A stretch of DNA of 64,000 nt, from contig CACNWW010000004.1 in assembly GCA_902624275.1 (NCBI GenBank), positions 18,769 through 82,768 of the forward strand, written 5' to 3'. The DNA comes from an uncultured Fidelibacterota bacterium. Its GTDB lineage: Bacteria > Fidelibacterota > Marinisomatia > Marinisomatales > Marinisomataceae. Shown here in pieces: positions 44,632 to 53,457 of the stretch. Below the pieces are notes generated by a model that was not told where the DNA came from, searched no databases, and saw nothing but the letters and a program-made list of their open reading frames with translations. Numbering within the stretch: position 1 is the stretch's first letter; each line of letters begins with the position of its first letter. The position numbers were made by a program, and so were the translations under genes.

Positions 44632-44715
44632 GCCGGGGTGGCGGAATTGGTAGACGCGCTGGTCTCAAACACCAGTGAGAGCAATCTCATGTCGGTTCGA
44701 GCCCGACCCTCGGTA
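44632..44715 (+). tRNA. tRNA-Leu (anticodon CAA)
   Basis: A class II tRNA: acceptor GCCGGGG pairs with CCTCGGT (two G-U pairs), the anticodon stem CTGGT/ACCAG encloses the loop CTCAAAC with anticodon CAA, the long variable arm is present, and the T arm GTCGG-TTCGAGC-CCGAC is intact. It reads UUG codons. CCA is not encoded; the discriminator is A. Confidence 0.97.
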
Positions 44716-44716
44716 C

Positions 44717-44747
44717 AAAAAAAAGGGCTTTTATAGCCCTTTTTTTT
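44717..44747. terminator. Bidirectional terminator after tRNA-Leu
   Basis: GGGCT/AGCCC stem with flanking A and T runs (A8 before, T8 after) and a 5-base loop. It can end the tRNA transcript on the plus strand and the coiled-coil gene transcript on the minus strand. Confidence 0.92.
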
Positions 44748-44765
44748 AAAAACTAATTGAATTTA

Positions 44766-45242
44766 TTACTCTTCTTCAGGAGGGAAGACTTCATCATTAA
44801 GTTTTTTTAATTGTTTCTTAATATCTGATAAGTCTCTTCTAGTTCTACGTTTTTCAGAATCAAAGTTATCCTCAAGACCTTCAAGATCTCGTTGAACATT
44901 TTTAATTCTTTTTGATAAATCTCTGTCTACTCTTTTAATTTCATACGCTAAGTCATCTATAAGATTTCCTAAAGAATCAGCTTTAGCATAAATTAATTTG
45001 GTATTAGCTAAAATCATATCTTGACCTCTTTTAATCTCTTTTCCTTGGCCAATATTTTCTAGTTCAACTGCTTTTACTCTTTGTTTAAATTCTTTATTAA
45101 CCATATCTACATGCTCTGCTTGCTCACCTCTTAATTGAACCATTTCATCCATAGCTGAACCATATTGCATTAAAGAGAAACCAACTGCTAGAGTTAAAGC
45201 AAGAACAACAACACTTAAAATCTTTTCTGTACTAGATAACAT
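44766..45242 (-). CDS. Membrane-anchored coiled-coil protein, 158 aa
   Basis: An N-terminal membrane segment (about 8-26) is followed by a continuous Lys/Glu/Asp-rich coiled coil of about 120 residues ending EVFPPEEE. Heptad spacing is evident in LSKRIKNVQRDLEGLEDNF. No family is recognised. It lies 71 bases after lepB on the same strand and ends at the shared terminator. Confidence 0.72.
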   Translation of the reverse strand: MLSSTEKILSVVVLALTLAVGFSLMQYGSAMDEMVQLRGEQAEHVDMVNKEFKQRVKAVELENIGQGKEIKRGQDMILANTKLIYAKADSLGNLIDDLAYEIKRVDRDLSKRIKNVQRDLEGLEDNFDSEKRRTRRDLSDIKKQLKKLNDEVFPPEEE

Positions 45243-45313
45243 AATAAATACCTCAATTGTTTTTTTAGTCCACAGAAACTAATGAATGAAAATTCAATAT
45301 GGAAACATTTTTT

Positions 45314-46288
45314 TTAATTAGGAACATTTCCAATTCTTGAAAGCCTAGGCAGATAGCTTTCGAAGTCTATTGAAAACCAAGTAATTATTGGTTGTCCAAG
45401 AATGTGGCTTTCGGGAACAAATCCCCAAAATCTAGAATCTTCACTATTATCTCGATTGTCACCCATCATCCAATAGTAATTTTGCTTGAGTGTGTAAGTA
45501 TCAATTTCTTGAATATTTAAATCATTAATTTTTATATATTTTAAATATTCTTTTTTCATTAAAGACATCCAAGGGTTTATTAAGGATGCATTTGGTAGTG
45601 GAACAAAATCATTGAACACTGCTCTGTCACCTGTTCTTCTATAAAGGTCATATGGATCTTCATTGGTAAATGTAAGTTTTTGGTCATTAAACACCAACTC
45701 AACTTTGTTGCCTTCGAATAACAATAATGGTAAAATTAACTCCCAATTCATTTCTTCATTAATATTGTAAGTATCGCCTTTTTTTGGAATAATTAATTCT
45801 TTCAAATTATCTTTATTACCAAGATTCATAAAAATATTTTCATCTAAATAAGTTTCTGAAGTTGGATTTTCTGATGAAAACTGACCACCATCAGGAAGAA
45901 GATATTCTTTATCGTTTACAAAAACAGTTCTGTTATCAATTCTTACTTTATCGCCAGGAAGACCAATACACCTTTTGACATATTTATAAACATTATCTCT
46001 AGGATATTCAAAAACTACAACGTCACCTCTTTCCACCTCTTTAAAAGCCGGGAATCGATAATCTGGAAGAAATGTGGGTAAACTAATAGCTGTAAAAGGA
46101 ACCCAAATTTTTTGTGGAACCTTCATTCCATATATATATCTGCTTCCGATAAGCATATCCCCTCTTAAAATATTTTTTTCCATACTGCTTGTAGGGACTA
46201 TATATAACTCTACTACTGTTTCTTTTAAAAATAGAATTGCTAAGATTAGGACAGAAAGTGATTTTATTTCTTTAACTAAGTTGTTCAT
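45314..46288 (-). CDS. lepB: Signal peptidase I
   Basis: Removes signal peptides of exported proteins at the inner membrane. One N-terminal anchor precedes the catalytic Ser35 (PTSSMEKN), the general-base Lys105 (YKYVKRCIGLPGD) and the C-terminal MGDNRDNSEDSRFWGFVP. At 324 residues it is long for one anchor: about 110 residues are inserted between the Lys box and the GDNRDNS box. Its start overlaps the rnhB stop by 4 bases. Confidence 0.95.
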   Translation of the reverse strand: MNNLVKEIKSLSVLILAILFLKETVVELYIVPTSSMEKNILRGDMLIGSRYIYGMKVPQKIWVPFTAISLPTFLPDYRFPAFKEVERGDVVVFEYPRDNVYKYVKRCIGLPGDKVRIDNRTVFVNDKEYLLPDGGQFSSENPTSETYLDENIFMNLGNKDNLKELIIPKKGDTYNINEEMNWELILPLLLFEGNKVELVFNDQKLTFTNEDPYDLYRRTGDRAVFNDFVPLPNASLINPWMSLMKKEYLKYIKINDLNIQEIDTYTLKQNYYWMMGDNRDNSEDSRFWGFVPESHILGQPIITWFSIDFESYLPRLSRIGNVPN

Positions 46289-46839
46289 TTTTTAATTTTA
46301 TTTGATAATGGTTTGAATGTTAGTCTATGTATTGGTGTATGTGAATACTCTTCTAATGCATTTAAATGTTTTTTTGTTCCATATCCGCTATTTGATAAAA
46401 AATCATATTCAGGATAAATATAGTGAAACGAGCGCATTATTTCATCTCTTGTTACTTTAGCTATTATTGAAGCAGCCATAATTTGTTCAAATTTTTGATC
46501 TCCTTTTATAATACCTTCATTTTCAATATCAATATCTAAAGAAAATCCATCGACAAGAACTTTATCTGGTTTAATCGATAAAGCTTTAATTGCATCTATC
46601 ATTGCATGATCTGACGCTATTTTGATATTGTGTTTGTCTATATAGTCATTCCATTTAATACCAATAGATACTGATAAAGAATTTTCCACTATATTTTTAT
46701 AAAGCAACTCCCTTTTCCTTTTAGATAATTTTTTTGAATCATTAAGAGAAGATATTGATTTTTTAAGAATGACTGCAGCTGCAACTACAGGACCTGCCAA
46801 ACATCCCCTACCTACTTCATCTACTCCTGCAATAATCAT
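46285..46839 (-). CDS. rnhB: Ribonuclease HII
   Basis: Cleaves RNA in RNA-DNA hybrids and removes misincorporated ribonucleotides. The active-site segment IAGVDEVGRGCLAGPVVAAA is at the N-terminus and KVLVDGF and ASIIAKVTRDEIM follow, in a 184-residue protein of normal length. It is coupled to lepB by a 4-base overlap. Confidence 0.96.
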   Translation of the reverse strand: MIIAGVDEVGRGCLAGPVVAAAVILKKSISSLNDSKKLSKRKRELLYKNIVENSLSVSIGIKWNDYIDKHNIKIASDHAMIDAIKALSIKPDKVLVDGFSLDIDIENEGIIKGDQKFEQIMAASIIAKVTRDEIMRSFHYIYPEYDFLSNSGYGTKKHLNALEEYSHTPIHRLTFKPLSNKIKK

Positions 46840-46900
46840 TTTTTAAATTAATAATAAAAAATCAATGTACATCTTTTAAAAAAATAATTAATATTTATTC

Positions 46901-48478
46901 ATGTCAAAAAATCAGTACACGCTACTAGTTTTTTCAATTATAGGAATCTTTCTATTAATCCCAGGATATGGAGTTCACTTTTTTGAACAAATTTGGAGTT
47001 TTCCAGGGAATCTTTTTTCAGATGATTTTAAACAATCATTTCCCTTAGCTACTATACCTCTAATGGTTATTTCTCTATTGGGAACTGGTATGTACATGAC
47101 TTTTAAGCTAGGATTTCCACAATTAACTCGCATTGTGCACGGTATTAAAGTTACTCGAGGTGACTACGACAGCACGGAAGACGAAGGAGATTTAAATCAT
47201 TTTAAAGCACTTTCAACTGCTTTAGCAGCTACTGTTGGTATTGGAAATATTGCTGGAGTAGCTATTGCAATTCAAATTGGCGGTCCTGGTGCATTATTTT
47301 GGATGTGGATTACAGCTTTTTTTGGAACCGCTTTAAAGTATGCTGAATGTACTCTTGCTGTTGAGTACAGAGAAACAGATTCAAAAGGAAATACTGCAGG
47401 AGGACCAATGTATACCATAGAAAATGGTTTAGGTCCTAATTGGAGATGGCTAGCAGTAGTATTTGCATGCTTTACAATTATTTGCTCTTTCTTCACAGGA
47501 AATGCAATTCAATCAAATACCCTTACACAGCAGCTATACAGTCAATTAGCTTCTATTTTTGGCACAGATAATTTTTTTATGTCTACTAAAGAAGTTGCTT
47601 TATTAGGTGATGTTTCAAATATATCTATTATGCATGTTGCAATTGGTTTAATTTGTGCTGCAATTGTTGGTTCAGTTATTTTAGGTGGGATTAAAAGAAT
47701 AGGTAATTTTACAAGTTTTCTTGTACCTATTATGGCAGCTATTTATGTTTTTTGTGCTTTATTTATTGTGATAACAAACTTTGATCAAATTGGTAATTCT
47801 TTCAATACCATATTTACCATGGCTTTTAATCCACCATCCTTGCTAGTTCCTGCTACTGGTGTTGTCTCTGGAGCATTTATAGCATTTTTAAATACAATGT
47901 TAATGGGTGTAAAAAGAGGTTTATTTTCAAGTGAATCAGGTCAAGGTTCAGCTGCCATTGCTCATTCAACAGCAAAAACACCTTACTCCACTAGAGAAGG
48001 TGTTGTAGCTTTGTTAGAACCATATATTGATACTATTATAATTTGTACTTTAACTGGCTTAGTAATTATGGTTACTGGTTCATGGAAATTTACTGAGTTT
48101 TATTCACTAAGAATTGATTCATCAATTGATGAATTAAAAGAAGGTGTATTACTTACTAGTTATGCTTTTTCACAAGGAATCCCTTTTGGTAGTGAAATGG
48201 TTACCATAGCTGTAGTTCTCTTTGCTCTTTCAACTGCTATAAGTTGGTCATTTTATGGAGACAGAGCAACTGAGTACTTGTTTGGATCTAGTTATATAAC
48301 ATATTATAGATATATTTATGTTATGATGGTCTTTTTTGGCTCATTATTAACTTTAAAACAAGTTTGGAATCTAGGTGATGCTGCCCTTGCTTTTATGACT
48401 TTCCCTAACCTTATTGCGATCATTCTTTTAAGCACCAAGTTAAAAGATATTTCTTCTAGATACTTTGAAAAGTACTAA
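46901..48478 (+). CDS. Sodium:alanine symporter family (AGCS) transporter
   Basis: Inner-membrane transporter of 525 residues with about 10 to 11 hydrophobic helices. The family signature LAATVGIGNIAGVAIAIQIGG and the following GPGALFWMWITAFFGTALKYAE are clear, with GGPMYTIENGLG further on. The family imports alanine or glycine with Na+, fitting the ald gene elsewhere in the window. It overlaps the next gene by 14 bases. Confidence 0.93.
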   Translation: MSKNQYTLLVFSIIGIFLLIPGYGVHFFEQIWSFPGNLFSDDFKQSFPLATIPLMVISLLGTGMYMTFKLGFPQLTRIVHGIKVTRGDYDSTEDEGDLNHFKALSTALAATVGIGNIAGVAIAIQIGGPGALFWMWITAFFGTALKYAECTLAVEYRETDSKGNTAGGPMYTIENGLGPNWRWLAVVFACFTIICSFFTGNAIQSNTLTQQLYSQLASIFGTDNFFMSTKEVALLGDVSNISIMHVAIGLICAAIVGSVILGGIKRIGNFTSFLVPIMAAIYVFCALFIVITNFDQIGNSFNTIFTMAFNPPSLLVPATGVVSGAFIAFLNTMLMGVKRGLFSSESGQGSAAIAHSTAKTPYSTREGVVALLEPYIDTIIICTLTGLVIMVTGSWKFTEFYSLRIDSSIDELKEGVLLTSYAFSQGIPFGSEMVTIAVVLFALSTAISWSFYGDRATEYLFGSSYITYYRYIYVMMVFFGSLLTLKQVWNLGDAALAFMTFPNLIAIILLSTKLKDISSRYFEKY

Positions 48479-49247
48479 TCATATTCTTGATACTGCATTA
48501 GAAATTTCAGATCAAGCTGCTGAACTAATTCGTTTATCTTCTCGAAAAATTAAATCTTTTAAGTCTAAAGGAGAAATTTCAAACCTTGTAACTCAAACTG
48601 ATATTGAAGCTGATAGACTTATCACCAAAAAAATTAAAGATTCTTTTCCTGAACATAATATTGTTTCAGAAGAATTAGGATCAAATAATTTGAGTTCAGA
48701 TTATACCTGGTACATTGACCCAATTGATGGTACCAACAATTTTGTACACAATTATCCTTCTTTTGCTGTTTCTATAGGCGTTTTCTTTAATAGTAAACCG
48801 CTGGTTGGGGTTGTTTATGATATCCCCAACAACGAAAAGTTTTTTGCTTCTAAAGGCGGTGGTTCTTTCAGTAATGATTCTTCAATATCTGTTTCAGATA
48901 AAGATCATTTTAATGAAGGGTTATACGTTACTGGTTTTATACCATACGATGAAAATTATATTGATAAAAATTTGCAAGTTATTAAGAATATCAATCTTAA
49001 TTCACATGGTGTAAGAAGATTGGGAGCAGCTTCCTTAGATATGTGTCATGTAGCTAAAGGTATTGTTGAAGGATTTTGGGAATACAATTTGCAACCGTGG
49101 GATACAGCGGCCGGTAATATCATTATTTCAGAGGCAGGCGGATCTGTTTCAAATGAAAACGGAAATCAATATAATTTTGATAAATGCATTGTAGCTTCTA
49201 ATAAAAAAGTTCACAAAGATTTTTTAAAAATTATTAAAGAATCTTAA
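48465..49247 (+). CDS. suhB: Inositol monophosphatase family phosphatase
   Basis: Mg-dependent sugar or inositol phosphatase, 260 residues. Metal ligands are in EELG (Glu in IVSEELGS), DPIDGTNNF and [15 protein letters not shown]. The start is TTG at 48465 inside the symporter's end; no better initiator exists before the conserved first helix, and no ribosome binding site is visible. The stop shares TTAA with recA on the opposite strand. The gene symbol reflects the closest family member; substrate unproven. Confidence 0.85.
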   Translation: MKSTNHILDTALEISDQAAELIRLSSRKIKSFKSKGEISNLVTQTDIEADRLITKKIKDSFPEHNIVSEELGSNNLSSDYTWYIDPIDGTNNFVHNYPSFAVSIGVFFNSKPLVGVVYDIPNNEKFFASKGGGSFSNDSSISVSDKDHFNEGLYVTGFIPYDENYIDKNLQVIKNINLNSHGVRRLGAASLDMCHVAKGIVEGFWEYNLQPWDTAAGNIIISEAGGSVSNENGNQYNFDKCIVASNKKVHKDFLKIIKES

Positions 49248-50233
49248 TTCAACTCTAAATAATCTTTTACATCAGATAACACGCTTTTCATAAGCTTGTC
49301 ATCAGTTTCTAGTAGAGTTTTAACTTTTTCTCGGCCTTGAGCAATCTTATCACCCTTGTAAGAGAACCAAGAGCCCATTTTTTCAACTACGCCACCCTGT
49401 AAAGCTAAATCAAGTAAATCTCCAGCATATGAGATTCCTTTACCGTACATAATATCAAATTCAGTCATTTTAAAAGGTGGAGCTACTTTATTTTTTACAA
49501 CTTTTACTCTGGTTCTATTTCCAGTCATATCAGTTCCTTCTTTAATAGCAGCTATTCTTCTAATATCCAATCTTACTGATGAATAAAATTTTAAAGCTCT
49601 ACCACCCGGAGTTGTTTCTGGACTACCGAACATTACTCCAATTTTTTCTCTAATTTGATTAATAAAAACTACACATGTTCTAGATTTGTTAATTGGACCA
49701 GAGAGCTTTCTTAAAGCTTGCGACATCAATCTTGCCTGTAAACCAACTGTAACATCACCAATCTGTCCATCAAGCTCAGCTTTAGGCACTAATGCTGCTA
49801 CAGAATCAATAACAATAACATCTAAAGCAGCTGTTTCTAGCAACTTTTGAAGAATATCGAGTGCTTGCTCTCCAGAATCTGGTTGTGAAACCAATAAGTC
49901 GTCTGCATTACATCCAAGATTTTTGGCATATTCTGGATCTAATGCATTTTCAGCATCAATAAATGCTGCTTTTCCACCATTTTTTTGACATTCAGCAACA
50001 ATATGTAAAGCTAAAGTTGTTTTTCCAGAAGATTCAGGTCCAAACACTTCAATAATTCTTCCTTTTGGTACACCGCCAACTCCTAAAGCCATATCTAGCG
50101 AAAGACATCCAGTTGAAATTGCTTCTACATCAAGATTTGCTGTTCCGCCCAATCTCATAATGGATCCATCTCCATATTCTTTATTAATATCTAATTGAAC
50201 TGCTTCTAACGCTTTGTCTACATTTTTTGCCAT
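49244..50233 (-). CDS. recA: Recombinase RecA
   Basis: DNA strand-exchange protein and SOS coprotease. The Walker A motif [26 protein letters not shown] and [20 protein letters not shown] are all present in 329 residues. It is the last gene of the dnaX-to-recA cluster, 19 bases after cinA. No LexA box could be identified upstream. Confidence 0.98.
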   Translation of the reverse strand: MAKNVDKALEAVQLDINKEYGDGSIMRLGGTANLDVEAISTGCLSLDMALGVGGVPKGRIIEVFGPESSGKTTLALHIVAECQKNGGKAAFIDAENALDPEYAKNLGCNADDLLVSQPDSGEQALDILQKLLETAALDVIVIDSVAALVPKAELDGQIGDVTVGLQARLMSQALRKLSGPINKSRTCVVFINQIREKIGVMFGSPETTPGGRALKFYSSVRLDIRRIAAIKEGTDMTGNRTRVKVVKNKVAPPFKMTEFDIMYGKGISYAGDLLDLALQGGVVEKMGSWFSYKGDKIAQGREKVKTLLETDDKLMKSVLSDVKDYLELN

Positions 50234-50252
50234 TATAACTTTCCTTTAATAT

Positions 50253-51533
50253 TTATGAATTTCTTAAAATTTTTCGTATTTCATTAAGACACAAGGTAAC
50301 AGTTAATTCACGATTTGTGATCCTGTCAGGTGTTAAATTATACCTCTTAATATATAAATTATTTTTATAAAATATTCCAACAAATACTAGTCCAACTGGT
50401 TTTTTTTTAGTTCCACCATCTGGACCAGCTATTCCAGTTATCCCAATTCCTATATCTGTATTATTTTTTTTAGCAATGTTTTTTGCTAAAGATTCTGCAA
50501 CTTCCTCACTTACCGCGCCATATCTTTCTATCAAATCCTTTTCAACACCAATATCATTAATTTTTAACTCATTACTATAGCAGACACTTCCACCTTTAAA
50601 AAACTTAGAGCTTCCAGGAACATCTGTTAATCTTGACGCTAGCAATCCAGAAGTACATGATTCAGCGGTACTTACTGTAAAATTATTTTGAATAAGCAGG
50701 TCAGCTATAACTTGTTCTAACTTATCATTATCATAACCATATACATATTTTTTAATTCTCGGAACTATTGAATTAATTAAATCTTCAACTAATTGATTAT
50801 CTGATGAAGTAAGACGTATATCAACTCCTAACATCCTGTGAGGTAAGAATGCAATATCACATTTTTCCTTATTGGCGTCAATGATATCTGAAATCTTTTC
50901 TTGAAGAATGGACTCAGGAACTCCTGTTGTTCTAATACTTTTACAAATTACTTTATTGTTTAATGACTTTTCAATTTCTGGTAATACGTAATTTGTAAAC
51001 ATAGATTTCATTTCTTTTGGAACTCCTGGAAGTGCAAAAAAATTGACTCTATTTTTATTACCTGTAATTAAACCTTTAACACTTCTTAAAACTGAATCAT
51101 GTTTTTTTGTATAATGTAGCCCTCTTGCAGTGCCTACCAAATTTGGAATCATAATTCCTCTTTTGGATTTATATGCCTGATTTTTATTAAGATTTGGCAT
51201 TTTGAAGTTTAATTTTTTAAATCTTTCCGACAAAATTTCCCAATAATCTTTATCAAATTCATGTTTATCATCAAAGTATTCAAGGAATGAAGATACTGTA
51301 ATATCATCGACAGTTGGTCCAAGACCTCCTGTTACAATAATCTGATCACACCTCCATTCCCTAAATTGATACTCTAAGGTGTCATAAATAACACCGAAAT
51401 CATCTGGAATAGTATGATGAACATTGACTTTAATTCCTGAAGAAAGTAGTTGTTGTCCTATCCACGCAGCATTACGATCCACGGTAAAGCCACTTAATAA
51501 CTCATTTCCAATTGTTATAATTCCAACTCTCAT
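50253..51533 (-). CDS. cinA: CinA-like protein: MoaB-like domain plus nicotinamide-nucleotide amidase
   Basis: The N-terminal MoaB/CinA domain (MRVGIITIGNELLSGFTVD, TGGLGPTVDDIT) is followed by a C-terminal PncC-type amidase (STAESCTSGLLASRLTDVPG, GITGIAGPDGGTKKKPVGLV). In this family the enzyme recycles nicotinamide mononucleotide and can repair NAD-derived products. The start at 51533 overlaps the pgpA stop as ATGA; an in-frame ATG at 51545 is less likely. Placed directly before recA, as in many bacteria. Confidence 0.94.
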   Translation of the reverse strand: MRVGIITIGNELLSGFTVDRNAAWIGQQLLSSGIKVNVHHTIPDDFGVIYDTLEYQFREWRCDQIIVTGGLGPTVDDITVSSFLEYFDDKHEFDKDYWEILSERFKKLNFKMPNLNKNQAYKSKRGIMIPNLVGTARGLHYTKKHDSVLRSVKGLITGNKNRVNFFALPGVPKEMKSMFTNYVLPEIEKSLNNKVICKSIRTTGVPESILQEKISDIIDANKEKCDIAFLPHRMLGVDIRLTSSDNQLVEDLINSIVPRIKKYVYGYDNDKLEQVIADLLIQNNFTVSTAESCTSGLLASRLTDVPGSSKFFKGGSVCYSNELKINDIGVEKDLIERYGAVSEEVAESLAKNIAKKNNTDIGIGITGIAGPDGGTKKKPVGLVFVGIFYKNNLYIKRYNLTPDRITNRELTVTLCLNEIRKILRNS

Positions 51534-52054
51534 TGCACTATACATAAGTTAACACATAAAAAAATTATAACAACAATTATGGATAAAAGCGCGGCCATAA
51601 TATCATCGCCTATAACCCTATTATATGCTTTTTGATTTGTATTACTCTCAACCCATGCAACTGGACCAATTTTAGAAATATCAAAAAGTCTAAAGACAAT
51701 AAATGTTATTATGAAAAGCTCATCAGTTGCGGAAAGAGATTCTATCAAATTAAATGAAAACTGACTAAAAATTCTTGTAAAAATATAGACTCCAGAAATA
51801 GCAATGCTCATTCCTATAACCTCATCCAAAACATATTCTTTAGGATCTTCAGATTCAACAAAAGTGATTAGCTTTCTGTAAGCATTTGGGCCAATAATTA
51901 AGGTAAAAAATGCTAGAAATGAAGCTGTTTCTGCGTTTTGTTCATATAATGCAATTAATAAAACTATCAGTGAAGCCCATGTGCCACCTCCAGGAATTTT
52001 TCCAATTCCAAACAATGTGGCAAGCTGAACATTTAACCCTTTACTAAAATCCAT
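51530..52054 (-). CDS. pgpA: Phosphatidylglycerophosphatase A
   Basis: Membrane phosphatase making phosphatidylglycerol from its phosphate. The family motifs IPGGGTWAS, EDPKEYVLDEVIGM and FRLFDISKIGPVAWVE are visible, with hydrophobic helices between. Start ATG 52054 gives an 11-base overlap with pgsA (ATGGATTTTAG); the frame extends further but lacks the family N-terminus. It follows pgsA, which makes its substrate. Confidence 0.9.
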   Translation of the reverse strand: MDFSKGLNVQLATLFGIGKIPGGGTWASLIVLLIALYEQNAETASFLAFFTLIIGPNAYRKLITFVESEDPKEYVLDEVIGMSIAISGVYIFTRIFSQFSFNLIESLSATDELFIITFIVFRLFDISKIGPVAWVESNTNQKAYNRVIGDDIMAALLSIIVVIIFLCVNLCIVQ

Positions 52055-52547
52055 TTTTAATAAAATAATGAATTCCAGTTGCAGCAGAATATATTGCATT
52101 TATATTAACAATCAGATCAACTGTAGATTGTGATGGATTTGTAAGCAGTATTATTAACACCATACCATGTTGAAAAACTGTTTTTAATTTTCCAAATTTT
52201 GACGTTTCAAGTGGTTTATTTTTCGCAATCAAATAATTTCTATAAATCGTTATAATTATATCTCTTCCGATTATAATAATAAAAGGCCAAAGTTGTATGG
52301 TATCTAAAAGTAATAATGCTGATAGTGTTCCTATCATTAAAACTTTATCAGCCAAGGGATCCATATAATTTCCGTGACCTGATACTAAATCATACTTTCT
52401 AGCAACTTTACCATCAGCAACATCACTAAAACTGCAATACGCAAATATTATACCTCCATAAAGAAAATAGTCTTTAATTATTAAATAAATGATTAAAGGA
52501 GTTAATAGAATTCGTGAGTAAGTAAGAAAATTTAGAAAAAACTTCAA
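52044..52547 (-). CDS. pgsA: CDP-diacylglycerol-glycerol-3-phosphate 3-phosphatidyltransferase
   Basis: Integral membrane enzyme committing CDP-diacylglycerol to phosphatidylglycerol. The CDP-alcohol phosphotransferase motif DGKVARKYDLVSGHGNYMDP (D-G-x2-A-R-x8-G-x3-D) is seen, followed by LADK. Length 167 is slightly short. Its start overlaps the recR stop by 4 bases, and pgpA for the next step follows. Confidence 0.93.
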   Translation of the reverse strand: MKFFLNFLTYSRILLTPLIIYLIIKDYFLYGGIIFAYCSFSDVADGKVARKYDLVSGHGNYMDPLADKVLMIGTLSALLLLDTIQLWPFIIIIGRDIIITIYRNYLIAKNKPLETSKFGKLKTVFQHGMVLIILLTNPSQSTVDLIVNINAIYSAATGIHYFIKNGF

Positions 52548-53143
52548 CTTAGTTTAACCCTTCCTGAAATTGCTGAAGAAATAGTTTTGTCGTCGATATA
52601 TTCCAAATTACTACCAACAGGCAAACCAACAGCAAGCCGTGACAGTTCAACGTTCTTGTCTTTTAAAATTTTTTCGAGATAAAGTGCAGTGGCATTTCCA
52701 GAAGTACTAGGATTAGTTGCAATAATAACTTCTTTAAGCTCTGAATTAATTCTTTCTAAAAGCTTGTCAAAAGATAGATCTGATGGACCAATACCATCTA
52801 ATGGAGATATAGCTCCACCAAGCACATGATATAATCCATCAAAACTGTTGGTGTTTTCAATTTTAATAACATCTTCCATATTTTCAACTACACATAAAAT
52901 TTCAGAATTTCTAGCCTCATTACTTAATGGAGATTCTTCGCCTTTAAGTAATACCATTCCTGTATCCGGACAAATATCAAGCTTTTCATCAACCTCTTTT
53001 AAGGCATTTATCAAGTTTTTACCCAATGACTTTTTAGACTTTACAATGAAATATGCTATTCTTTCTGCTCCTTTTCTTCCAATTCCTGGAAACTTAGTCA
53101 AAGAATCAATTAATACTTCAATATATTTAGTAGCATTTGCCAT
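52544..53143 (-). CDS. recR: Recombination mediator RecR, lacking the zinc-finger cysteines
   Basis: RecR works with RecO/RecF to load RecA on gapped DNA. The helix-hairpin-helix (LTKFPGIGRKGAERIAYFIV) and Toprim domain (ILCVVENMEDVIKIENT, GLYHVLGGAISPLDGIGP) are present. Between them, where most RecR proteins carry a four-Cys zinc finger, only one Cys remains (ICPDTGMVLLKGEE). The overall length of 199 is normal, so the segment is replaced rather than deleted. Confidence 0.93.
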   Translation of the reverse strand: MANATKYIEVLIDSLTKFPGIGRKGAERIAYFIVKSKKSLGKNLINALKEVDEKLDICPDTGMVLLKGEESPLSNEARNSEILCVVENMEDVIKIENTNSFDGLYHVLGGAISPLDGIGPSDLSFDKLLERINSELKEVIIATNPSTSGNATALYLEKILKDKNVELSRLAVGLPVGSNLEYIDDKTISSAISGRVKLS

Positions 53144-53457
53144 TAAAATCCTGGTAATCCATCTGTTAAACCGCCAGTTACTGCTTTTAATTTCTTTGCT
53201 GACGTGTCTTTGGCATCTTCAAGTGCGTTATTTACAGCAACCTTTATTGCATTTTCAATTACATAAGCTTCGCTACTTAAAAGCGTTTCATCAATTTCTA
53301 CATTTTGAGTTTTCATATCTGCTGTCATAGTAACCTTACATGCACCATTAGCAGATACTCCCTCCACCTCTATACTCTCTAACTCTTTCTTAATTTTTTT
53401 CATTTGAGATTTCATATTTTGAGCTTGTTTAAGCATTTCTTTCATATTTCCAAACAT
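53143..53457 (-). CDS. YbaB/EbfC-family nucleoid-associated protein
   Basis: Small 104-residue DNA-binding protein with the family pattern: Met/Lys-rich N-terminal helix (MKEMLKQAQNMKSQMKKIKK), central VSANGACKVTMTADMKTQNVEID, and a C-terminal GLTDGLPGF. It lies between dnaX and recR, the usual place of this gene, with one-base overlaps at both ends. Confidence 0.94.
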   Translation of the reverse strand: MFGNMKEMLKQAQNMKSQMKKIKKELESIEVEGVSANGACKVTMTADMKTQNVEIDETLLSSEAYVIENAIKVAVNNALEDAKDTSAKKLKAVTGGLTDGLPGF

